The notes beneath the pieces were generated by a model. It did no database searches. It was not told the origin of the DNA and was given only the letters and a program-made list of their open reading frames with translations. The position numbers were made by a program, and so were the translations under genes. 64,000 bases of DNA from Adlercreutzia rubneri (lineage in GTDB: Bacteria; Actinomycetota; Coriobacteriia; Coriobacteriales; Eggerthellaceae): positions 1-64,000 of the forward strand of contig NZ_WPOO01000002.1 of NCBI RefSeq assembly GCF_009755265.1. Direction: 5' to 3'. Below, one piece after another: positions 53,280-63,807 of this stretch (within the stretch, counting starts at the first letter, position 1; the number at the start of each line of letters is the position of its first letter).

Positions 53280-53951
53280 TTGCGACTACTAAGCTGCTTC
53301 ACCGATGAGGCGGGGGCGCAAGACATGGCCGCCGGCTACTATTTGACGGCGTTGGTGTTTCACGACCAGAGCAAAGAGCTTGCGCAGTATATCGGGCCTT
53401 ATCTGGATCGCTTGAGTCTGGAGGGGTTGGCCGATATTCCGTTCCATGGCGTCGATCTCATTCACGGCCATGGAGACTACGAGGGAATCTCTCCTGAGAA
53501 GAGAAAGCGCCATTTGATCGCGTTTTCCATGTTCGTCCGCACGTTGCCCATTACTTACAGGGTCTTTTCCTACGAGAGGGCGTACACGGAAGATCGCGAT
53601 CGGCTTGAGGCGCGCTTGCGCAAGGATATAATCGACTTCGTGTTCGACCGTCTCGACGACTTTCAGCTATACGATCGGGTGGCGATATACTACGATGGAG
53701 GCCAGGAGGCGGTGACAGCGTCTCTGCACGGGGCGTTCGATTACGCCCTTGCGCGCAGTGCCGCGGTCTACAAACCGCTTTCCCACCAGGAAAAGAGGCT
53801 GGCCCAGGCGGCGGACTACCTGTGCACGGTCGGCCTCGCCGAGAGACGCTACGAGCGCGGAGACGTGAGCGCCTCCTACCGGCGCTTCTTCGGAACGCGT
53901 AGAAACTTCAGGCAGAACTTTCTTAAGCAGGTGAGACGCAAGCTCGCATAG
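53280..53951 (+). CDS. DUF3800 protein (RNase H-like fold), copy 2
   Basis: 223 residues if started at TTG 53280, which has AAGGGGG nine bases upstream and gives the same length as copy 1; longer readings would translate the RNA candidate. The motifs are SCFTDEAGAQD, VAIYYDGGQEAV and AQAADYLCTVGLAERRY. The end FRQNFLKQVRRKLA parallels FKKTYLKEFRR of copy 1. The two are diverged paralogues, not recent copies. Role unknown, as for copy 1. Confidence 0.83.
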   Translation: MRLLSCFTDEAGAQDMAAGYYLTALVFHDQSKELAQYIGPYLDRLSLEGLADIPFHGVDLIHGHGDYEGISPEKRKRHLIAFSMFVRTLPITYRVFSYERAYTEDRDRLEARLRKDIIDFVFDRLDDFQLYDRVAIYYDGGQEAVTASLHGAFDYALARSAAVYKPLSHQEKRLAQAADYLCTVGLAERRYERGDVSASYRRFFGTRRNFRQNFLKQVRRKLA

Positions 53952-53984
53952 TGCGATTCGTGCTAGGGGCCTTCGACTGAGACA

Positions 53985-54187
53985 TAGCTAACGACCTCCG
54001 CGCGCGGGAAAGGATTCTGCTTGTCGACGTGTATGTCGACTTGGAGGCTCTCGGCGGCACCGAGGCCTACCACGTCGGCGCCTCTATCAAGGATGCGGGA
54101 AAGCGCGCCTTTGCGGTAAGCAGAATCGAAGATCCGGAGACGGTGGCGGGGCTGCTCGCCCGTGTCGCCTCGCTGCCGGCGGGCTAG
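53985..54187 (+). pseudogene. C-terminal gene fragment
   Basis: An open frame without start reads IANDLRARERILLVDVYVD, then YHVGASIKDAGKRAFAVSR and a stop at 54185-54187. The HVGASIKDAGKRAF piece resembles the C-terminal end of mobile-element proteins that carry other N-terminal domains. The upstream part is absent. Family uncertain. Confidence 0.4.
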
Positions 54188-54205
54188 AGGAAGGCCGCGC
54201 CGAGG

Positions 54206-55168
54206 ATGCCATCGCGGTTGGCGCGTAGCGAGCTGCGCGACGATGTCGGCTGCAGTGTCCATGGGAACCTCCTCGAGCCAATAGCAGATATCGAGTATAT
54301 CGTCACCGAAGACGACGTTCGCCCAACACTCACCAATCACGGCGTGCGTCTCGATGCCTTCGTGAAGACGAAAAACGAGATCTACGATATTGAGATGCAG
54401 ACAACCAAGCGAGAAGACCTCGGACGGAGAATGCGGTACTACCAGGGAGCGTTGGATACGCTGACTCTGCGGAAGGGAGAAGGTTACGAAGAGCTACCTC
54501 CTTGTATCATTATTTTCATCTGCATGCACGATCCGTTCGATGAAGGACTTCCTGTGTATACGCTCGATGTGAACTGCTTGGAGAAACCCAGTGCGCGCAT
54601 CGGTCATGGCTTTCTTTGGAAAGCCCTATCCGCCCCTGCTTGGGGCAAGCTCCCCGAGGGGCGCTTGCGGAACCTGCTACACTATGTTTGGACGGGGGAA
54701 GCCGGGGAAGATCCGCTTATGGGCCAGCTTGCCGTTGCGGTGAAAAAGGCCAACAAAAACGAGAATTGGCGGAAGGAGAAGATGGCGTTGCTGACGTTTG
54801 AGGAAGACATGGAAATTCAAAGGCGCATTGCTGAGAAAAAGGGACAAGAGCGCGGTCAAATAATCGGCCTCCAGATGGGGCTTGAACAGGGCCTGGCCGA
54901 GGGCCTTGAACAGGGCCTGGCCGAGGGCCTTGAACAGGGCCTGGCCGAGGGTCGGGAGCAAGGCCTGGCCGAGGGTCGGGAGCAAGGCCTGGCCGAGGGC
55001 CGAGAGCAAGGCCTGGCCGAGGGCCGCGCGGAAGCGGCTAGCGAGGTTGCTTCGCTGATGGCGTTGCTTTTGGGCGCCGAACGGCTCGACGACGCTCGAC
55101 GGGCAGCTGTGGAAGAGAGTTACCGGGATGAGCTGATACGTGAGTTTGGCATCTCCCAGGCCGAATAA
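54206..55168 (+). CDS. Rpn-family nuclease/PD-(D/E)XK transposase-like protein, N-terminally truncated
   Basis: 320 codons; the family-like part starts near residue 27 (IADIEYIVTEDDV). The first residues are read across an antisense AlbA_2 stub, so the native N-terminus is lost. The core GVRLDAFVKTKNEIYDIEMQ has the Asp and Glu-x-Gln of the PD-(D/E)XK site. RRMRYYQGALDTLTL and PVYTLDVNCLEK follow. The C-terminal part has six 24-base repeats giving EGLEQGLA units, then a helical end. It is related to the gene at 37395 but in a different group. Activity is doubtful. Confidence 0.72.
   Translation: MPSRLARSELRDDVGCSVHGNLLEPIADIEYIVTEDDVRPTLTNHGVRLDAFVKTKNEIYDIEMQTTKREDLGRRMRYYQGALDTLTLRKGEGYEELPPCIIIFICMHDPFDEGLPVYTLDVNCLEKPSARIGHGFLWKALSAPAWGKLPEGRLRNLLHYVWTGEAGEDPLMGQLAVAVKKANKNENWRKEKMALLTFEEDMEIQRRIAEKKGQERGQIIGLQMGLEQGLAEGLEQGLAEGLEQGLAEGREQGLAEGREQGLAEGREQGLAEGRAEAASEVASLMALLLGAERLDDARRAAVEESYRDELIREFGISQAE
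54215..54262 (-). pseudogene. N-terminal stub of an AlbA_2-type gene
   Basis: On the minus strand GAGGAGG lies just before ATG 54262, and the frame reads MDTAADIVAQLATRQ before losing similarity. It matches the start of the fragment at 52628-52905. Its downstream part is lost. Confidence 0.45.
54877..55020 (+). repeat. six 24-base tandem repeats within the Rpn gene
   Basis: Six exact-length units ending CAGGGCCTGGCCGA or CAAGGCCTGGCCGA, with changes between units 3 and 4. The unit number could vary by slippage without changing the frame. Confidence 0.9.
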
Positions 55169-55254
55169 TGCGGTTGATGAGCTGATAATTCTGTCAATAT
55201 TTGGTAAACTTGAATCATCTTTAACGAGATGCTGAAATGGGAAGGAAGCGGGTG

Positions 55255-56712
55255 ATGATCGTGGGAGACATCACGCGGTTTACCAATAAAGGAATGGGTT
55301 TGGCGATGCGGGTTTTGGCTGCCGGCTTGGCCGCATTGCTCGCTCTGACATTTTTGAATCTGACGGTGCTTCCCGGCACCGCCCTGGCAGAAGAGGCCGA
55401 CGGCGTCGATGCGGCTACCGAGCACCTTGTTTTGCCTGCACCCGAGGAGCCCGAGGCGGGATCGAACGTCTTTGTGTACCTGCATTTAAATGGGCCGGCT
55501 CTGGATACGGCGAAGGCGGCCGGGTTGGAGGTCAACCGGGAGGGCTGGTTCACGGTAGGCGTCATTGCATTGAAAGGCATTGCAAAACCGAGTGAAAAGC
55601 CCTTGAATTACGAGGTTGACCAAACTGAGCTTAAAGCTATGCAAAATCAGATAGGCACGGCTTTGCGGTCGATCAACTATTACCCTGGTGCCCAAGCACT
55701 GAGCCTGAGTGCTGCGAAGTGGACCGCCCTTAAGGTGTGCTCCGGAGCGACTGATTATGCGGTGGCAGGGCATACGTGGCACCTCGACGGAGAACTGTGC
55801 GATCAGCTGGTGAATTTCGATGTCCGCTACATTGACGCCGAGGGCAACGCACTTGCTGTGGGCGACGTAGATGATCAGGGCAACAAGACCGACACGCGCA
55901 CCATTTTGGCTGCCGTTGGGTCGGAGATAGCTGCGGACGACCAAATCATCGACATCGAAGGCTACGAATATTCGAAAGAGCTAACTACAGAGAAGAATGG
56001 CGGCGAGTCCGTTACGGTAGCAGCTGAATCTCTCGCGCGATCCTCCGTTTCCGGCATGACCTTGGTCTACAAAAAGACAGCCGAAGAGCCGGTCAAGCCC
56101 GAAAACCCTGGCGATAACGATCCTGCCGGCAAGCCCGTCGTCCCCGACGATAATGGTAACGGGTCAGTCGACAACAACGGTGGCGTGAAGCCGCCGGCGC
56201 CTTCCGACAACGAAACCCCGAAGGTGCCAAGCATCAAGGTTCCCGCGCCGCCCACACCTCAGCAGTCGCAGAGCAATGCCCAGAATAACGACACCGCCAC
56301 CGGTGCCAACGGCGGTGGGTTCAATGCGGGCGAGCGCACGGCTGTGTCCGAGCCCGCGCCCCAGGCCGCTCCCGCGAAGGTCGAGCTTGCCGAAACGACT
56401 TCTGCCGAGCAGCCTGCAGCCGAGACGGTTTCCATCGACGATGATGCAACACCGATGGTTGCTCGAGTCGGCGGCGCCGAAGCCATTGCCGAAGAGGAGG
56501 TTCCCATGGGGGCCTTCGACGCTCCGGTTGATCCGGCTCCTTGGGTCGCGGGTCTGGGGGCTATTGGAACGGCGCTGTGGGGCGTTATCGCCGTGCGCCG
56601 ACGTCTCGTGATGGCGCAGCGGCTGGCGTCTTTCGAGGGCCAGGTGCTGGGCAATAGTGCTGTCGAGGCTGATGCCGTCGCCGTTCCGAATGCCGGGCAT
56701 CAAGCGCTTTAG
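55255..56712 (+). CDS. surface protein with paired acidic-Pro motifs and C-terminal anchor
   Basis: 485 residues from ATG 55255, with GGAAGGAAG upstream (ATG 55237 also in frame). The signal peptide contains LAALLALTFLNLTVLPG and a likely cleavage at ALAEE. The mature part has a beta-rich domain with YIDAEGNALAVGDVDD, then a Pro/Gly/Asn-rich stalk. Near the end are IDDDATPMVA and EEEVPMGAFD, a membrane helix, VRRRLVMAQ and a tail ending QAL. The last 75 residues resemble those of the 2000-residue adhesin. No LPXTG is seen. Attachment to the membrane rather than the wall is likely. Confidence 0.82.
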   Translation: MIVGDITRFTNKGMGLAMRVLAAGLAALLALTFLNLTVLPGTALAEEADGVDAATEHLVLPAPEEPEAGSNVFVYLHLNGPALDTAKAAGLEVNREGWFTVGVIALKGIAKPSEKPLNYEVDQTELKAMQNQIGTALRSINYYPGAQALSLSAAKWTALKVCSGATDYAVAGHTWHLDGELCDQLVNFDVRYIDAEGNALAVGDVDDQGNKTDTRTILAAVGSEIAADDQIIDIEGYEYSKELTTEKNGGESVTVAAESLARSSVSGMTLVYKKTAEEPVKPENPGDNDPAGKPVVPDDNGNGSVDNNGGVKPPAPSDNETPKVPSIKVPAPPTPQQSQSNAQNNDTATGANGGGFNAGERTAVSEPAPQAAPAKVELAETTSAEQPAAETVSIDDDATPMVARVGGAEAIAEEEVPMGAFDAPVDPAPWVAGLGAIGTALWGVIAVRRRLVMAQRLASFEGQVLGNSAVEADAVAVPNAGHQAL

Positions 56713-56772
56713 CCTTGCTTTAAAGGGAGCGCTTCTAAAGGACCGCCGCGCCCTCAGGGTTTGGCGTTTCAG

Positions 56773-57480
56773 CTAGAGAGCAAGCGCTTGCGCCAGCGCC
56801 CACAGTGCTAGAAGATGCCCAGGGTAGTACCCATAGAAGAACCATTTCAACGGTCGGCCTCGCTGGCCGTTGTAGTTCAGCATGAGCGCTGTTGCCAACC
56901 CGAACCCAACGGTGTAATAGCCGAGTACGCCTAGGCTTAGCAGCGCAGGATCGCTGACTGCCCATGAAAGAGCCGGCAGCCCTAGGCTCAAAAAAGGTAC
57001 GAGCATCGCGAGCGCTACCCCGCGCGGCCGATCGTGAAAATGCCAGAAAAGCAGAATCATAAGCGGGCCGATAATGCCCCAGTCGCAAAAGGAACTGACG
57101 GCCAGCTCTCCAAGGAGGCCCAGCGCGCATAGGACAAGGTTCTGCCGCTGGTGGTCGACAAGCCACAGCATCCCGAGCCCGATAAGCAGGGTGATGAGCA
57201 CGTTACCCGTCGCTCCGAACAGCAGCGAATAGGGAATTTGCGAGACAACCGCGAACACGGCGAGTCGCTCTGCATAGCGTCGCACGCTGGAGGTGTGTCG
57301 ATACCCCTCGCACAGCAGATACGCCATAATGGGGAAGGTGAGGCCGCCCAAAGAATACAAAGCGACCATGGCGCCCCCTGGCAGCTCGCTGCCGAACACG
57401 TTGGCAACATGGTTGCACGTCATGCCCACGATAGCTGCCACCTTCAACACAAAGGCGGTAACGGGGGGCATAGGCTTCAT
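56773..57480 (-). CDS. TraX-family membrane protein
   Basis: 235 residues from ATG 57480, with AAAGGAT upstream. It is nearly all hydrophobic with about eight membrane helices. LKVAAIVGMTCNHVANVF near the start, GGLTFPIMAYLLCEGYRHT and the closing YYPGHLLALW match TraX/acyltransferase-like proteins. TraX in F plasmids acetylates pilin; chromosomal members may acetylate other surface targets. It diverges from the CPBP gene with about 70 bases between the starts. Confidence 0.85.
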   Translation of the reverse strand: MKPMPPVTAFVLKVAAIVGMTCNHVANVFGSELPGGAMVALYSLGGLTFPIMAYLLCEGYRHTSSVRRYAERLAVFAVVSQIPYSLLFGATGNVLITLLIGLGMLWLVDHQRQNLVLCALGLLGELAVSSFCDWGIIGPLMILLFWHFHDRPRGVALAMLVPFLSLGLPALSWAVSDPALLSLGVLGYYTVGFGLATALMLNYNGQRGRPLKWFFYGYYPGHLLALWALAQALAL

Positions 57481-57553
57481 GGGGATCCTTTCGCGAGGCC
57501 GGCTGAAAGGTGCCGGCGCAGTCAAAGAGGCGCACCTATTATAATGATGCGCC

Positions 57554-58240
57554 ATGGGAAATACCAAAATCATACCGTGTGGCTTTGGGCCTGTGCTCGT
57601 CTTGGTGCTGCTCGCCGGCGTCGTGGGCGGCCTCGGTCAGTGGTGGGCCGACGGGGGTTCGCAAGCAGTGCAGCTGGCGCGCTGTGGCGCATTGCTTGCC
57701 GAGGCTTGGGAGGCGGCGGTGGTGGAAGAGGTGCTTTTCCGCGGCGTGTTGTTGTGGGCATGCCTGTCTTGGGCGCGTCGCCGGAATGAAGCATACCCAA
57801 GAAGAGCGCCGCGCGCTCATCGTCATCGGTTCGCCGGCTTACGCGCGGTCGTTGATCCCGTCGGTTTCGCGGTAATGGCGAGTTCCCTCATATTCGGATT
57901 GGCCCACCTGTTCCCTGAAGGATCGCTGATGGCGCCAGGAGCCGACATTGGTGTTGCTGCGATCCAGGGCGTTCTCAAGGTGACGCAGTCGACGTTGTTC
58001 GGGGCTGTCATGGCGCTGCTCGTCGTTCGTAGTCCCTACGGCTCGCGTCCTTTCCCGCAGCGGGCGCTTTCCCTGATGGCCCCCGTAATCGTTCACGGCC
58101 TTTTCGATCTGCTGTTCTGGGGCCCCCTTTTGCTGACAGGCGGCGTGCTGCCCTCTACCTACCTCACGGGCAATCCGGCCGATCTCGTACCTTTGGTGAT
58201 CACAACGGTTCTGCTGGCATGGGCCGTAAAATCATGTTAG
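57554..58240 (+). CDS. CPBP-family intramembrane metalloprotease
   Basis: 228 residues. The CPBP (Abi) motifs are present: VVEEVLFRGVLL (EExxxR), FGLAHLF (FxxxH) and VHGLFDLLFW (HxxxD/N). Several hydrophobic helices surround them. Members cleave within membranes or process prenylated or bacteriocin-related peptides; the substrate here is unknown. ATG 57554. The J-domain gene begins nine bases after its stop, suggesting one transcript. Confidence 0.85.
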   Translation: MGNTKIIPCGFGPVLVLVLLAGVVGGLGQWWADGGSQAVQLARCGALLAEAWEAAVVEEVLFRGVLLWACLSWARRRNEAYPRRAPRAHRHRFAGLRAVVDPVGFAVMASSLIFGLAHLFPEGSLMAPGADIGVAAIQGVLKVTQSTLFGAVMALLVVRSPYGSRPFPQRALSLMAPVIVHGLFDLLFWGPLLLTGGVLPSTYLTGNPADLVPLVITTVLLAWAVKSC

Positions 58241-58249
58241 GCTTTGCCC

Positions 58250-58873
58250 ATGAACAGAACTGAAGCCCTGCATATACTCGGCCTGGAAGACGACGCCACG
58301 GCCGACGACATCAAAATCGCCTATCGCGAGACGGTGCAGATTCTGCACCCGGACAAGTTCGCGGGCAATGAGAAGCTGCAGAACCGCGCCACGGAGCAGT
58401 TCAAGCGCCTGCAAGAGGCTTACGACCTGCTGTCTTCGGGCGCAGGCGGCGGCCGTGGCGGCCGCGGTGCGCGCTCCGGCAGCTCGTCCGGCGCATCCTC
58501 CTCATCCGGCGCCGCGCGTGCCTGGACCGAAGTCGAAGACGGTGTGGAAGTGGAATACCTCACCGAGGCCGAGATTAAGGCGCGCCTTGCTGGCATCGCC
58601 GCCGCCCGCGCCCAGCTGGTGGCCCAGCGCGACACCGTCTCCGACGAGCGCCGCAACGGCCTGGCCATGGCGGCCATTGGCGCGGTGGCCACGCTGCTCA
58701 CCATCCGGCGGCCTTTCGGCATCCTCGGCATGATCGCCGCCGTCGCCGGCACCGCCACGGTGTGGGGCATCATTCAGTTTCTCGGCGCCCAGCGCAACCT
58801 CAACACGCTGAACGAGCATCTGGCGAAGCTCACCGAGGAACGCAAGGAGTACGAGGCTCTCCTCGAGGAGTAG
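58250..58873 (+). CDS. J-domain protein with two membrane helices
   Basis: 207 residues from ATG 58250. The N-terminal J-domain has the HPDK motif (ILHPDKFAGNEKL), needed to stimulate Hsp70 ATPase. A Gly/Ser-rich linker (SGAGGGRGGRG) follows, then a helical part, two hydrophobic segments (about 145-185) and a short coiled coil. No zinc-finger or client domain of DnaJ is present. It may recruit DnaK to the membrane (inference). Confidence 0.85.
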   Translation: MNRTEALHILGLEDDATADDIKIAYRETVQILHPDKFAGNEKLQNRATEQFKRLQEAYDLLSSGAGGGRGGRGARSGSSSGASSSSGAARAWTEVEDGVEVEYLTEAEIKARLAGIAAARAQLVAQRDTVSDERRNGLAMAAIGAVATLLTIRRPFGILGMIAAVAGTATVWGIIQFLGAQRNLNTLNEHLAKLTEERKEYEALLEE

Positions 58874-59021
58874 TTGCTCCCGCCGTCTCGTCCGGCCGTG
58901 CGCATCGTACCCCTTCTGCCGCGCCCGTTTGTCGTCCCGGTGCCGTCTGCGGCCATTTCCCGCTATTGCCCCCGCAAAGCGCTATAATTTCTGCGCCCAA
59001 AAACGAACCGAAAGAAGATTC

Positions 59022-60836
<1,815 letters not shown>

Positions 60837-60872
60837 CCCGTACCTTATGGCCGAGCCACATACCTACCCGTA

Positions 60873-60898
60873 GGGGGCGACCTTGGTCGCCCCCTTTC
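60873..60898 (+). terminator. terminator after typA
   Basis: A 10-bp stem GGGGGCGACC/GGTCGCCCCC with a TT loop, then TTTCTG. The core 20-mer is identical to the hairpin at 8491. The gap to 61136 has no gene; GTGAATCAAAA occurs twice (near 60914 and 60991). Confidence 0.85.
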
Positions 60899-61136
60899 TG
60901 TATGGGAAATTGCGTGAATCAAAATATCCGAATATGACCCAATTCATAAGCTTTGAAGTGGGATTTCTTCCTCGTTCTCATTGACGTACCGTGAATCAAA
61001 AGTGGGCAAATTGTGCGGCGGTTGTTACCGTGCCGTCATGCGTGGGAAAATGCCTTTTGAACTTATCGGGGACTGTCTCAAAACGCCATCGTGAATTGAA
61101 CCTCGGCCGTCCCCGTTGCCTATGAGGAAGGTGCTT

Positions 61137-62474
61137 ATGAAGAAGCTGTCTTTTGCGAAATCGCTTGCTTCCGTTGGTTTGGCGGCTGTGTGCGCCCTGG
61201 GTATCGTCGGGTGCTCCGAGCAGACCAGCGATACGCCCACCTATACGGGCGGTGTCGCGGCCACGGTCAACGGGGTGGAGATTCCCGAGGACAAGGTTAC
61301 CCAGGCTATCCAGGACATTCGCGCCCAGATGAGCCTTACCGATGAGGACGCATGGGGCAAGTGGCTTGCCGAGAACGACTACACGCCCGAGTCGGTGCGC
61401 GAGGAGATAGTGAACTCTTATGTCGATCAGGAGCTCGTGAAGCAGGGCGCCGATTCCGAGGGAATCACGGCGGATTCCGCCCAGGTCGATCAGTACGTGG
61501 AAACCATGCGTGGCCACTATGACTCCGATACCGCTTGGGCAGAGGCGCTGGAGGCCGTGGGCATGACCGAGGACGAGTACCGTGACAATATCTCGCTGTC
61601 GCTGGTGTCTCAGCAGCTGCAGCAGAAGGTGGGCGAGGGCGCTGCTGAGCCGACCGACGAGGAAGTGCTTGAGAGCGCCAAGACTTACGTGAGCTCTTAC
61701 GACGGCGCGAAGAAGTCTTCCCACATCTTGTTCGAGGCCTCCGATGAGGCTCAGGCCCAGGAAGTGCTCGACAAGATTAATGCGGGCGAGCTTGATTTCG
61801 CGACGGCGGCCGAGTCCTATTCCAAGGACACCGCTTCCGCTGCCGAGGGCGGCAATGTGGGTTGGGATCGTCTTTCGAACCTGGTGACCGAGTACACCAC
61901 GGCGCTCGCCGACCTGAACAAGGGCGACGTGAGCGGGCTGGTGACCAGCACCTATGGCATTCACATCATTCAGTGCACCGATGTGTTCGAGGCCCCCGAG
62001 GAGCTGACGAGCCTCGATCAGCTGCCGACCGAGTTCCAGGACTCCATCCGCGCCATGCTGCAGTCTTCCAACCAGTCCAACGCGTACTACTCGTGGCTGG
62101 AGGAGCAGCGCAACGCCGCCGACGTTCAGATCAACGACATGCCCGAGGGGCTGCCCTACTGGGTCGATATGGCGAACTACTCCAAGACGGAGACCTCCAC
62201 GGATGGCACGGGTGTGACGGCCGTCGATGCCGATGGCAACCCCATCGTGCTGGATGAGGAAACCGCCGAGGGCGAAGGCGAGGGCGCTGAGGCTCCCGTA
62301 GCCGAGGGCGTCGACGAGGGCGCTGAAGGTGCCGAAGATGCCGCCGCGGCCGCTGCCGATGAGGCTGCTGCCGATGCTGAGGGCGCCGCACCTGCTGGCG
62401 ATGACGCCGCCGCCGAGCAGCCGACCGAGGGTGCCGCCGATGGTGCCCAGCCGGCTGAGGGAGCTGCCGAGTAA
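61137..62474 (+). CDS. parvulin-type peptidyl-prolyl isomerase lipoprotein (PrsA/SurA-like)
   Basis: 445 residues from ATG 61137, with GAGGAAGG upstream. The lipoprotein signal ends in LGIVGC, the lipidated cysteine. A SurA-N-like helical region follows (VNGVEIPEDKVTQAI). The rotamase domain has SHILFEASDEAQAQEVLDKI, AESYSKDTASAAEGGNVGW and STYGIHIIQC. The last 80 residues are almost only Ala, Glu, Asp and Gly, an unusual acidic tail. It probably folds secreted proteins at the outer face of the membrane, which suits the many surface proteins here. Confidence 0.92.
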   Translation: MKKLSFAKSLASVGLAAVCALGIVGCSEQTSDTPTYTGGVAATVNGVEIPEDKVTQAIQDIRAQMSLTDEDAWGKWLAENDYTPESVREEIVNSYVDQELVKQGADSEGITADSAQVDQYVETMRGHYDSDTAWAEALEAVGMTEDEYRDNISLSLVSQQLQQKVGEGAAEPTDEEVLESAKTYVSSYDGAKKSSHILFEASDEAQAQEVLDKINAGELDFATAAESYSKDTASAAEGGNVGWDRLSNLVTEYTTALADLNKGDVSGLVTSTYGIHIIQCTDVFEAPEELTSLDQLPTEFQDSIRAMLQSSNQSNAYYSWLEEQRNAADVQINDMPEGLPYWVDMANYSKTETSTDGTGVTAVDADGNPIVLDEETAEGEGEGAEAPVAEGVDEGAEGAEDAAAAAADEAAADAEGAAPAGDDAAAEQPTEGAADGAQPAEGAAE

Positions 62475-62526
62475 GGCGACGCTCCCGCCGCTGCGAGGAC
62501 GTCCTTGCGAATGAGAGAAGAACGAA

Positions 62527-62555
62527 GCGCCCGCGCATCCGTGCGGGCGCTTTCT
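62527..62555 (+). terminator. terminator after the isomerase gene
   Basis: An 8-bp stem GCGCCCGC/GCGGGCGC with an 8-base loop, followed by TTTCTTG. Confidence 0.8.
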
Positions 62556-62572
62556 TGTTGGAGGAGAAAGCC

Positions 62573-63364
62573 ATGACGGACCTGTCGCCGCTGCTGCGTA
62601 TCCGCGACGCCCATGTGCGCCGCGCGGGCCGCGAGATTCTCGCGGTGGATGAGTTCTCCCTTGCCGAGGGAGAATCGGCGGCACTGCTGGGACCCAACGG
62701 CTCGGGGAAGTCGACCTTCATCGGCCTCATTACCCGCGAGATACACCCGCTGCACCGCGATGAGGCGCCCGTGCTTTTTCGGGGCGATGCGCGCGTCACC
62801 TTGGCCGACATCAAGCGAGCGCTGGGCGTGGTGTCGTCCACGATGCAGGATCAGATTCGCGTGCATGTGCCGGCCCAGGATATCGTGGCCGGCGGCTTGT
62901 TCGGCTCGCTGGGGATACCCCAGCGCTGCACGGTAACCGACGGCCAGCGCGCTCGCGCCCGGGCAATCATGAGCGAGCTGGGCATCGGCGACTTGGCCGA
63001 GCGGGATATTCTCACGCTATCCACGGGCCAGGCGCGGCGCGTGCTCATCGCCCGGGCGCTCGTGCACGACCCGGACGTCCTCATCTTCGACGAACCCTGC
63101 ACGGGACTCGACCCCGAAGGAATGTACTATGTTCGGCAAACGATGAGCGCTCTCGCCCGCGCCGGCCGCCCGGTGCTGCTGGTTACCCATTATCCCGAGG
63201 ACATTGCCCCGGAAATTCAGCGGCTGCTGCTCGTGCGCGACGGTCGTATCGTGGCTGACGGCCCTAAGGAGGCGCTGCTCACCAGTGAGACCATGAGCGG
63301 CCTGTTCGGCGTCCCCTTGGAAGTGGTGCGCACTCGCGATCGTTACAGCCTCGTGGACTGCTAG
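62573..63364 (+). CDS. ABC transporter ATP-binding protein
   Basis: 263 residues from ATG 62573, with GGAGGAG upstream. Walker A is GPNGSGKSTF, the signature LSTGQARR replaces the usual LSGGQ, Walker B is DVLIFDEPC and the H-loop VTHYPEDI. It resembles stand-alone ATPases of the ModF/YlmA kind. No permease gene lies beside it in the window, so the partner, if any, is elsewhere. Confidence 0.9.
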   Translation: MTDLSPLLRIRDAHVRRAGREILAVDEFSLAEGESAALLGPNGSGKSTFIGLITREIHPLHRDEAPVLFRGDARVTLADIKRALGVVSSTMQDQIRVHVPAQDIVAGGLFGSLGIPQRCTVTDGQRARARAIMSELGIGDLAERDILTLSTGQARRVLIARALVHDPDVLIFDEPCTGLDPEGMYYVRQTMSALARAGRPVLLVTHYPEDIAPEIQRLLLVRDGRIVADGPKEALLTSETMSGLFGVPLEVVRTRDRYSLVDC

Positions 63365-63470
63365 GTCGTGGACTGCTAGCGCTGCGCCGCATTTTCCTTC
63401 GAAGAGCTTCAATGAATTGTGTACGGCGCATCCTATGGTTGAGGTTCCCCCTTGCGTTTTCCTCCAAACC

Positions 63471-63541
63471 GTAGCACGGGGCGCCATTTTGGCAGCTGGG
63501 TTCGGCCCCCCTGTAGCACGGGGCGCCATTTTGGCAGCTGG
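63471..63541. repeat. direct repeat pair with GTAGCAC
   Basis: A 29-base unit starting GTAGCACGGGGCGCCATTTT is exact at 63471-63499 and 63513-63541. Related GTGCTAC, GTAGCAC and TGCTACGG pieces follow up to 63727. The gap 63365-63807 holds no convincing gene. Confidence 0.7.
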
Positions 63542-63807
63542 ATTCAACGTGAGCGACAGAAAGGGCGGTCGTGCTACGGTGTAATCTAGAGTTAACAAAT
63601 AGTCACAAACAGCTGAACTGGGGAAACTCGAAAGTTGTCAAAGTTAGCAGAAGCAAACTCCGTAGCACAAGGCGGAATAATGTCGTATTGGCGGCAGCGC
63701 TGCGGCAAAAAGGGGCTCCGTGCTACGGATTGCGTTAGCGACGACACCAGCGCCAGCGTAAACAGAGAGAAAGGGGCCTGGATACGGGAGTATATCGGAA
63801 CCGAAAA

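Noticed and set aside
54877..55020. Tandem repeats considered as a CRISPR array
   Set aside because: The units are contiguous 24-mers in frame within a coding gene, with no spacers and no cas genes.
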